NCBI RefSeq assembly: GCF_004834005.1
Contig: NZ_STFF01000003.1
Coordinates: forward strand, 620,001-684,000
Length of the DNA: 64,000 nt
Direction of reading: 5' to 3'
Origin: Niastella caeni
GTDB lineage: Bacteria; Bacteroidota; Bacteroidia; Chitinophagales; Chitinophagaceae
The notes under the pieces were generated by a model. That model had not been told where the DNA came from. It did no database searches and saw only the letters and a list, made by a program, of their open reading frames with translations. Position numbers and translations under genes: made by a program. Below, one piece after another: positions 52,201 to 61,187 of the stretch (position 1 is its first letter; each line of letters opens with the position of its first letter).

Positions 52201-52934
52201 AACAGGTATACATCGCCGGGTTTTAAAAAAAGGCAGCAAAAAAAAGCCAACCCAAATTCTGAAAAATGGGTCTTACTGTCTTTTTTATTGAACCGGTACC
52301 TGAACGCGGGGTTTGGAATAACTTTTAATTTTTTACCGTTCCTGCCTTTGTTGTTGGGGTCTTTATTGGGAATAAACCGCCGGAGATGATCAATATCGCT
52401 TTCTTCCAGCCCAAACCGTCTTTTTACCATGCGCACATTTACGTCAAATGCGTCATTTAGAAGATAAAAGAAATCTTCCGGGACTGATAATTCACCCGTT
52501 GTTGCGTAATGCGAATAATGATTACGGGCTGCGTTCAACACCTCTATCAATTGATGCAGGATAGCTGCATACCCTTCAGGCGAAGCACTCAGGTTATTCC
52601 CGTGCATTTCATTTATCTTCTCCGCTTCATCCTCCAGCTCTTCATTCTTAAAAAATTTGTAGTGCATCGCAAACAAAAAAGGCATCTTCTTTTCATAATA
52701 TTCCAACGCTTTCTGCACATCGTCTGGTCTTGCGTTGGCATCACACAGTATTCGCACTGCTTTGGTGGCTTTCAAACTGGCATCGTCTGTAATATCCTTA
52801 CTGCCTAATTTGATACTGAGATCATTCAATACAATGGAGAGGTTATGCCGGGCCTGGTTTAACCAGGCGCCAAAATACCAGGGAGTGGTTTCAAGGGTAA
52901 AATATTTTCTTTCCTGATGGCGGGGTTGCTCCAT
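49155..52934 (-). CDS. cas13b: Cas13b, type VI-B CRISPR RNA-guided RNase
   Basis: 1259 residues, slightly longer than the usual ~1090-1230. HEPN1: R137-N-H-Y-S-H142 in VLNAARNHYSHYATTGELS. HEPN2: R1181-N-G-F-L-H1186 in LNAIRNGFLHNQYPLIAEA. HEPN motifs near both termini are the Cas13b signature and differ from Cas13a/d. The middle is helical and very basic (RERK, KKAFRKVKVGKL), as expected for crRNA binding. Role: crRNA-guided cleavage of target RNA, then collateral RNA cleavage, and self-processing of pre-crRNA. The C-terminal tail after H1186 is 73 residues, longer than in characterised members; the last ~15 are read through the first CRISPR repeat (residues ~1245-1257). No csx27/csx28, cas1 or cas2 is nearby. 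Confidence 0.95.
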   Translation of the reverse strand: MEQPRHQERKYFTLETTPWYFGAWLNQARHNLSIVLNDLSIKLGSKDITDDASLKATKAVRILCDANARPDDVQKALEYYEKKMPFLFAMHYKFFKNEELEDEAEKINEMHGNNLSASPEGYAAILHQLIEVLNAARNHYSHYATTGELSVPEDFFYLLNDAFDVNVRMVKRRFGLEESDIDHLRRFIPNKDPNNKGRNGKKLKVIPNPAFRYRFNKKDSKTHFSEFGLAFFCCLFLKPGDVYLFLKKISGFKAGDTPAQKASLNAYCINNLQLPLERWESDNSMQAVFLDMCNELSKAPKELYDTLHPDKQQLFITSRAATEDEQEMDDMEEPEPETKMVRKHNRFTFFAQRYLDLTNAFPNLRFAVDLGNFHYSIYPKVIAGNRETRHLTKHLIGYGKLEDFDVKNRPPQYAEKYCTPEQHNQEMPPQYIPEIFPHYQVENNLVAISIGEKNACWPELQTESTGGQRSYPYKYIKSKEKRPDAYISTHELPALLFYELVQDKKSGQEIILQHMRKVRAFFSEIKAGMVQPVSNSLLPKPGTADIVEGKNRAYNDRYKALEELLKSRHLKAAWLPEKLLHYLLGIEQKGEQHTKEIAVQRLTDMITDAVEKIERMELREKSAVKPGKKAFRKVKVGKLADTLSADMMQMQPPVKNSEGQPLPSSKANTTAFRVLQSHLAFYGAHKDKLRDIFRACKLIGGINPHPFLHRIDVSGQTGIIEFYKAYFIEKVKYLNHCKKERRYACYHFLRLKNAAHDIPHLVEEYLNEHPETGHCAFNLPRGLFLQASLDYFKEHGSPVMQEYIKLHAGRINSVHLINYYFQHEHKDAAQDFYSWPRQYELFKTPFAKNGYNDHYTIAERTKRVPALKEIIKADETQLAQLKATARIDKEEIVAALRIYRQIREMNNYLVDRYQKKYPGMIDLHRARFSNHDDCRKVVAKARAIIDDHINNVEKRIRSYRCFLENEQYLRLVEVQDKLLFLCIKKMLANADNKLQLLHANETTVQNGDTFLLRNITAPNTPGNYKSMLNCKPVNGISITLPYYAVNERGGFKKQEGKKILLGEVEIFDRHLKIKNNGNFRKLLKDRRLNNLCFYFMPDNEGKISLERNVLENELHAYERQRLVVLEKVAELEKALYSKHEDQAVDLFYNNGRQEHKRYLAFYFAQYISGCQEVQAKLNAIRNGFLHNQYPLIAEAAFKIAPEVWAQQNAAYVPSATGSTKGYGLIEKIAAFAEEQYSIMIAKITGCVSPPLAGWLQQQG

Positions 52935-53485
52935 AAACTAAACGGTTTAGGTTAACAAGATGGAATTCTTATGCAGCAGGGTCCGGCTTCAACTATCCGG
53001 AATAGTTAATTCACCAGCGACCTATGATCGTTGAAGCAAACTAAAAACTAATGGTTGGGGGAAAACGGTTATTGTTTGATAGGAAAACGGCTATTAATAC
53101 GGGGTTAATTGAACCTGCAAGTTATGGGTTTCTGCAATAAGAAATAGTTTAACTACTCCCTGTCATGCCTGAATGCGCAAAAAACGCCATTTGTGCTGAT
53201 CTCAATCATACATTTTTATACCGCATAAAATGGTGCGTTGTAAACAAAATCGTTTTGCTAAAAGGGAGAAGAAAAGGTTGAAAGAAGGCATAGAGGCAAA
53301 AGGCATAGAGGCATAGAGGCATAGAGGCATAAAGGCAACGAGGGCAGAGAATGCAGCTTCAAGCCCCAAGCTACAAGCTGTTAGCAAAGCCCTTTCAGCT
53401 TTCGGCTGTATTCGCGTGCAGCGTGAAGCGTGAAGCTTGAAGCTTGAAACTTGCAACTGTATTCCATTTTCAAATTTTCAAATTA
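52935..53485. other. cas13b upstream region with repeats
   Basis: 551 bp between the GH63-like gene (its 3' end) and cas13b (start). The cas13b promoter must be here. Seen: dyad AACTAT/ATAGTT at 52991-53007; direct repeats GAAAACGGYTATT at 53061 and 53083 (22 bp apart); tandem GGCATAGA units at 53285-53340; and imperfect GTGAAGC/CTTGAA units at 53410-53460. No gene; no csx27/csx28 reading frame. Confidence 0.5.
53285..53340. repeat. Tandem GGCATAGA repeat tract
   Basis: The 8-bp unit GGCATAGA (with variants GGCAAAA, GGCATAAA) recurs about six times. Slippage-prone; it lies 350 bp upstream of cas13b, outside any gene. Confidence 0.75.
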
Positions 53486-56113
<2,628 letters not shown>

Positions 56114-56149
56114 TGCTTGTTTGTAACGTGCAGCACAAGGTAAATGTTT

Positions 56150-56253
56150 AATTGTATAGCTAGTAGTAAGTAGTAAGTAGCTAGTGGGATTTATATTCGG
56201 AGCTCGCTACTGCCTTCCCCTACTCGCTACTCGCCACTTACTACTCGCTTAAT
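56150..56253. repeat. Imperfect repeat tract between genes
   Basis: Units AGTAGTAAGT and CTCGCTACT, CGCCACTTACTACTCGCT recur in inverted relation (AGTAGTAAGT versus ACTTACTACT). The tract spans the gap before the TonB receptor end and could fold. Confidence 0.6.
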
Positions 56254-59200
56254 CTACAGCTTACAATTAATAGTAAGTAAAAAAGTACTGCCGGTTTGAC
56301 TAAAGTGTGAACCATCATACGTAGCAATATGGTAGCGGCCGTTAAAGGTAACGGCGTTGATGTTCTTTCTATACGCAACGGGATCCTGCAAAATGGCCTG
56401 GCCTTCGCTGTTCAATGCTTTCAATTGGTACTGCGGCAAAATATTGAACAGGTTATTTACCGTGAAGGAAGCGCCCAACCAGGGCGTGAACTGGTAGCCC
56501 AGATTTGCATCGGTAACCAGTTTGGTTTTAAAGACCATCTTTATGTTCTTGTCTAATCCTTCGCTGCGGAAAGTAGCCGGACCAAACAAGGTGTTGTTTA
56601 CATTGAAGGTCCATTTAGCCAAAGTAAGGTCAGTGCCCAGGATAGCTTTGAATTTTGGCCGGCTGGTTAACAGAATAGCTTCCTGCATATAATCGAAAAT
56701 TGCCTGGCCTGCATCCTCTATCAATTTAGGATTCGATACCACACCCAGCAATTGATTGGCAATGGTATAATTGCCGGCCAGGTTAATGGTTGCACGGCCG
56801 GTATTCAGCACGCGGATGTTTTTAAGGGTTGCTACCAGGTCGAGCCCCTGCGTATTGGTGCTGATGCCATTGGTAAAAAAACTAACGCCAATGATCCCAT
56901 TGGCGCTTAGTACTGCATCGAGCTCTGTATTTCTATTACGGGTATGTGCAATGTCGGAACTGAGAATAATGCGGTCCTTAATATTGATATTATAATAATC
57001 GAGGGTTAAGCTGAAATCCCGGAAGGGTCGTAAGCCGAAGCCTGCTGTAAAGTTCACAGATCGCTCGGGCTTCAGGGCCGGCACACCCAACACCCGGGCC
57101 TGCATACTTTTATTGCTGACCACGCCTTTTGTTTGCACGCCCATGCCGGGTGAAAAGATCTGTTGAACAATTTGCAAATTTACCTGGTGCAACGCGGGCG
57201 CCCGGAAACCGGTTGAGACCGATGAGCGCAATGTGAGCTTATCACCGGCCAGTTTCTTTCGGCCACTCACCTTCCACACAAAAGCGCCGCCAAAATCATT
57301 GTAATACTCCTGCCGTGCCGTGGCGTTGAGCAGGAGCGATTTCGAAACATCATAACTTACATCAAGATAACCGCCAATATTAAACCGGTTACTCGTATTG
57401 GCGTTGATGTTAGCAATGCCCGAAAATGAAATGGGCCCCGTACCGGTAAAAGAAGCTTTGTCGCCGGCAAAAATGGTAAAGGTCTCATTCCTGAACTCGG
57501 TACCAAAGGCAACAGACAATTGCTCATTCACGGTGTGGGTAATATCAACATTGCCTACCATATGGTGAAAGGCATAGCCACCGGGACGGAACGAAGTAGG
57601 GCTTTGCGCGCCCATGGAAGGGTTCCAGGTATTGTCAACCGAATACAATTGGCGGTTGCCGCCGATGGTTGCGCTTACATCTGTAGTCCACAACCCTTTC
57701 TCCTGTTTAAAACCCAGCGTAGCATTGTAATCGTTCAGGTCGCCGGCGAAGGTTGGCCCAAACCCCAGGTACGGCGAGGCAGTATCATGTAATAAATGAT
57801 AGGGATCCTGTTTCCAGTACGACGTGCGGTAGTTGGCATAGCTTTGAATGTTCTTGTATACATACGCTGCATTCGCATAAAAGGAACCGTTATCATTTAC
57901 CGGAATGGCGGCATTCACCAGGAAGCGGGCGGCGGTTATAGCCGGCGTGCCGTTCACATTGCGCGCATCGGGAAATTGTTCCAGGAAGGCTTTCACTCTT
58001 TTCAACCCTTCGGCAGTGCCATCGCCCAGGTCGATATTATCCTGCTCGGCATCTACTTTACCCGGCCGGTTGGTGCGGTTCTCTTTTTGAAAATTGATGG
58101 TATAGTTCGCAAATCCTTTGTCGCCGATATTAACGCCGCTGTTGATGCTGTTGTGAACAGAAAACCCATCGCCCCGGCTGGTAATTCCCGTACCGGCTTT
58201 GAAACTGGTGTACTCAAAACGGTCTTTTAAAATAATATTCATTACACCGGCAATGGCATCTGATCCATACTGAGCAGATGCGCCATCGCGCAAAATTTCA
58301 ACGCGCTTGATGGCCTCCAGGGGAATGGCAGAAAGATCGGTCTCCGTTTCACCACGCCCGGGTGAAGTTTGGATATACGCCAGCGAACCGGGATTCTTTC
58401 TTTTACCGTTTATTAAAATGAGCGTACGGCTCGGTCCCATGTTCCTGATCTCGTAAGGATCAGACAAAGAAGTGGCGTCATGCACGGGCATGTTCACCGT
58501 ATTGAAAGAAGGTGCGCGGAATTGCAGGGCTTTGTCGAGCGACAACTGGCCGGTAGAAAGCAAATCGGCGCCGTTTATATTATCAACCGGCAGCGAGGTA
58601 TTGGTGAAGGTACGTTGTGCGGCGCGACTGCCAACCGCCACCACTACCCCACTCAGGTCGGTGGCGGCATTGTTCAACGTTACATTTTTCACCGCATCGG
58701 CCCGTTGCATTTTTATGGAGGTTACATAACTGCTATAGCCTACGCTGCTGTAATAAATTTTGTGGGTGCCGTCTTCCAGGGCCAGCCGGTAATTGCCATT
58801 GGCGTCGGTAGTGGTGCCTTTGGCTAAACCGATTACGATAATGGAAACGCCTTGTACCGGTTCATTCTTTTCATTACGTACGGAACCCTGTAACAGGCTA
58901 TATTGTCTGGTAGTGCTGTTCGCTTTTTTATTGGCATCTGTTATATAGCGGCCGGGCGCTTCGGAAATGATGATCTGGGTGGGGGAAACTCTTTTGAAGG
59001 TAAGTCCGAATGGGGTCAGCAGCGAGCGTAAGGCATGATCGGGATTGCTGTCGGTGAGGGTATCCAGTACGGTGTTCTTGTTTTGCACCAGTTGTTCGCG
59101 GTACAGAATGCTTACGCGGAATCTCTTTTCCAGAACGGCGATCACTTCTTTAAGGGGTAAACTATTTTCGGGTTCTATGGTAAGCTGGGTTGTTTTGCCG

Positions 59201-59307
59201 TTTTTTTCGTTTTTGGCAATTCGCTGCCCATGCACGGTATACACCATGCATAAGGATAAACCTAATACAATAAGCCAATAATGATACAGGCTTTTTCTCA
59301 TAAACAA
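56254..59307 (-). CDS. TonB-dependent receptor with STN domain
   Basis: 1017 residues. Signal peptide (~1-27), STN domain (~40-105, ENSLPLKEVIAVLEKRFRVS), carboxypeptidase-regulatory domain (~140-215, GSVRNEKNEPVQGVSIIVIG), plug with LINGKRKNPGSLAYIQTS and EILRDGASAQYGSDAIAGVM (~300-365), and a beta-barrel to HFSQTGSTFLLTINCKL. The plug text is of the non-SusC class, so no SusD partner is expected and none is present. The STN domain pairs it with the FecR at 59424 just upstream. A close paralogue without STN lies at 61188. Confidence 0.9.
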   Translation of the reverse strand: MFMRKSLYHYWLIVLGLSLCMVYTVHGQRIAKNEKNGKTTQLTIEPENSLPLKEVIAVLEKRFRVSILYREQLVQNKNTVLDTLTDSNPDHALRSLLTPFGLTFKRVSPTQIIISEAPGRYITDANKKANSTTRQYSLLQGSVRNEKNEPVQGVSIIVIGLAKGTTTDANGNYRLALEDGTHKIYYSSVGYSSYVTSIKMQRADAVKNVTLNNAATDLSGVVVAVGSRAAQRTFTNTSLPVDNINGADLLSTGQLSLDKALQFRAPSFNTVNMPVHDATSLSDPYEIRNMGPSRTLILINGKRKNPGSLAYIQTSPGRGETETDLSAIPLEAIKRVEILRDGASAQYGSDAIAGVMNIILKDRFEYTSFKAGTGITSRGDGFSVHNSINSGVNIGDKGFANYTINFQKENRTNRPGKVDAEQDNIDLGDGTAEGLKRVKAFLEQFPDARNVNGTPAITAARFLVNAAIPVNDNGSFYANAAYVYKNIQSYANYRTSYWKQDPYHLLHDTASPYLGFGPTFAGDLNDYNATLGFKQEKGLWTTDVSATIGGNRQLYSVDNTWNPSMGAQSPTSFRPGGYAFHHMVGNVDITHTVNEQLSVAFGTEFRNETFTIFAGDKASFTGTGPISFSGIANINANTSNRFNIGGYLDVSYDVSKSLLLNATARQEYYNDFGGAFVWKVSGRKKLAGDKLTLRSSVSTGFRAPALHQVNLQIVQQIFSPGMGVQTKGVVSNKSMQARVLGVPALKPERSVNFTAGFGLRPFRDFSLTLDYYNINIKDRIILSSDIAHTRNRNTELDAVLSANGIIGVSFFTNGISTNTQGLDLVATLKNIRVLNTGRATINLAGNYTIANQLLGVVSNPKLIEDAGQAIFDYMQEAILLTSRPKFKAILGTDLTLAKWTFNVNNTLFGPATFRSEGLDKNIKMVFKTKLVTDANLGYQFTPWLGASFTVNNLFNILPQYQLKALNSEGQAILQDPVAYRKNINAVTFNGRYHIATYDGSHFSQTGSTFLLTINCKL

Positions 59308-59423
59308 ATTATGCTTAACGCTTAAGGCTGAACGCTTAACGCTTTTTCCCGAATGCTGGGTTTCGCGCTGGTAATTCGATCTTTCCGTATTTCGCGTTCC
59401 GCGTTTAGCGTTCCGCGTTCCAA
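59308..59423. repeat. Imperfect short-unit repeat tract
   Basis: Units of GCTTAACGC, CGCGTTCCGCG and GCGTTTAGCGTTCC follow each other between the TonB receptor start and the FecR stop. Same style as the tracts at 28.3, 53.3, 56.2 and 60.5 kb. Confidence 0.6.
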
Positions 59424-60428
59424 TTATTCTATAATGACCTGGTTCCCCTCCCTGGTTACCTTTGCATTGAGCAATTCACTCAGGATGCGAAGCATCACCT
59501 GCTCATTCTGTAATTCCAGCGTACCCGAAATCGGCTGTGTGGCCAGCTCGGGTTTGCGTATAATGAAATCGTATCCAAAATATTCCTTCAGCGTTGTACA
59601 GATCTCCTGCACCGGCGTTTTTTCGAACCGGTATTTCTGTTCCATCCAGGAGGTAAACAACACCGGGTTGGCGCCACGGGTAATAATTTCTCCCTGCGAT
59701 GCATTATACTGGCAATAATCGTTTGGCTGCATGATCGTTGTGGAATGGCTGGCCGGAATACTGAACCGGACTTTCCCCTGTCGCAGGAGCACCCCGGTGG
59801 TATTGTTTACGCTCTTTACATTGAACTCCGTTCCCAGTACTTCTATCACGGCATCCCCTGCATATACGGCGAAGGGTTGTGCTTTTCCGGCCTGCTCAAG
59901 ATGACGTACTTTGAAAAAGGCTTCCCCCGTTACCCATACCTCACGTTTGCTGCCGGTACGGTTGGCGTTGAAGCGGATGGATGAGTTGGCATTCAGCACT
60001 ACTTCTGAACTATCAGGCAACAGCACCGTTTTAATAGCTGCATACGGTGTGGAAATAAACGTATAGGAAGGCTTCCTTACATAATACAGCACCCCTGCGC
60101 CGATCAATAAACCCGCCACTACCGCCGCAGCTTTCCACCAAAGACGAACGACCGGTTTGCGGGCAACAGTTACCAATTGTTCATTGGCAATGGTATTATC
60201 GATCCGTAGTTTCAGGTTGGTATAAAAATCATCGGCTACCGGTTCTTTTTTAAAATCAAAAGAACGGATCGTGTCAATGGCTTTTTGTGCGGTTTCCTTA
60301 TTTGCCGGATTGGCATTCATCCATTTAGCCCACGCCTGGTTATTTGCTCCCTCCGGATCCAATACCCAATTGATAAACGATTCGTCCCGAAGGAAGTCAT
60401 CGATCTGATATTCTTTATATTTATCCAT
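59424..60428 (-). CDS. FecR-family anti-sigma factor
   Basis: 334 residues from MDKYKEYQIDDFLRDESFIN at 60428. A longer reading start at 60509 would be encoded by the GTGGTTT micro-repeat and is rejected. The cytoplasmic N-terminal part (~1-85) is followed by a membrane helix (~92-112, AAAVVAGLLIGAGVLYYV), then the FecR periplasmic domain (SEVVLNANSSIRFNANRTGS, VWVTGEAFFKV, VLGTEFNVKSVN) and a STN-like tail (QPISGTLELQNEQVMLRIL). It lies upstream of the STN-bearing receptor at 56254. No ECF sigma gene is adjacent, so its sigma partner is elsewhere. Confidence 0.88.
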   Translation of the reverse strand: MDKYKEYQIDDFLRDESFINWVLDPEGANNQAWAKWMNANPANKETAQKAIDTIRSFDFKKEPVADDFYTNLKLRIDNTIANEQLVTVARKPVVRLWWKAAAVVAGLLIGAGVLYYVRKPSYTFISTPYAAIKTVLLPDSSEVVLNANSSIRFNANRTGSKREVWVTGEAFFKVRHLEQAGKAQPFAVYAGDAVIEVLGTEFNVKSVNNTTGVLLRQGKVRFSIPASHSTTIMQPNDYCQYNASQGEIITRGANPVLFTSWMEQKYRFEKTPVQEICTTLKEYFGYDFIIRKPELATQPISGTLELQNEQVMLRILSELLNAKVTREGNQVIIE

Positions 60429-60454
60429 TGTTATCTCAATGTCTTTATTCTTAA

Positions 60455-60621
60455 TAACTATCAGTTTGTGGTTTGTAGTTTGTGGTTTGTGGTTATTTAA
60501 TTCGTGCATTCATTTTTTTCCAGTAACTAATAAAATCAGAAGTTCGGAGATCTAAAACTTAATAGCGCACCCCGATATTCGGACCAACAACAAACAACAA
60601 ACCACAAACAACAAACAATTA
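60455..60621. repeat. GTGGTTT/AACAAACC micro-repeat tracts
   Basis: Two tracts face each other: GTTTGTGGTTTGTAGTTTG at about 60468 and CAACAAACAACAAACCAC at about 60585. They are reverse-complement-like (TTTGT versus ACAAA) and flank the interval between the fecR start and the GNAT stop. They could form a long imperfect hairpin. Confidence 0.6.
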
Positions 60622-61173
60622 TTACCATTTCCAAACAACTATACTCCACTCCTCCCCATCCGGCGCCACATACTCATGTATCGTTTCAAACCCGATGCGT
60701 TTATGCGCGTTTATAGAACGCTGGTTCCTGGTAGCGATCTCGGTAATGGCAAAGTCGTACCGGTCTTTAAAATTATTTCTATAGGCAGTATAGCATTCAT
60801 CCAGGATGCCTTTCCCCCGGTAACCTGCGGCAACACATACCTGTCCCACCACCATATAGCGCCAGTCGGCCACCTTTTTATTCTGATAGTTCACCTGCTC
60901 AAACAGCTCGAACATCGGTATAAGGATCGGAATATCGAACCGCGAGCGGGCCGTCATGGCCAGGATATAGGCGATAACCCGGTCATTGTCCTTCGCGATC
61001 ACATGCGCTTCAATATCGTTCATTTTAAGCAGATCCTGAAAACTGTGCGAAACGGTTACAAATCCCTGCGAGGTTATCTGTTCTCCCGTTAGCCCTGCGG
61101 CTAAATTTTGCTTTTGCAGCTCCAGGATCTGCTCAAGATCTTTATTTGTTTTCGTCGTTGTAAATTCTATCAT
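60622..61173 (-). CDS. GNAT-family N-acetyltransferase
   Basis: 183 residues with the acetyl-CoA-binding pattern: YILAMTARSRFDIPILIPMF, WRYMVVGQVCVAAGYRGKGI (motif A, Q/RxxGxG variant AGYRGKG), then DFAITEIATRNQRSINAHKR and IGFETIHEYVAPDGEEWSIV. The substrate is unknown. It lies 14 bp after the TonB receptor start region on the same strand and could be cotranscribed with it. Confidence 0.85.
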   Translation of the reverse strand: MIEFTTTKTNKDLEQILELQKQNLAAGLTGEQITSQGFVTVSHSFQDLLKMNDIEAHVIAKDNDRVIAYILAMTARSRFDIPILIPMFELFEQVNYQNKKVADWRYMVVGQVCVAAGYRGKGILDECYTAYRNNFKDRYDFAITEIATRNQRSINAHKRIGFETIHEYVAPDGEEWSIVVWKW

Positions 61174-61187
61174 AGCCTACAGGCAAG

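Noticed and set aside
49155-52934. Cas13a, Cas13c or Cas13d
   Set aside because: HEPN motifs lie near both ends of the protein and the 36-nt repeat begins GTTG and ends CAAC, as in type VI-B.
53202-53456. Open minus-strand frame of 84 codons
   Set aside because: Encoded by the GGCATAGA and CTTGAA tandem repeats; low-complexity text.
60429-60509. Longer N-terminus of the second FecR
   Set aside because: Encoded by a GTGGTTT micro-repeat tract.
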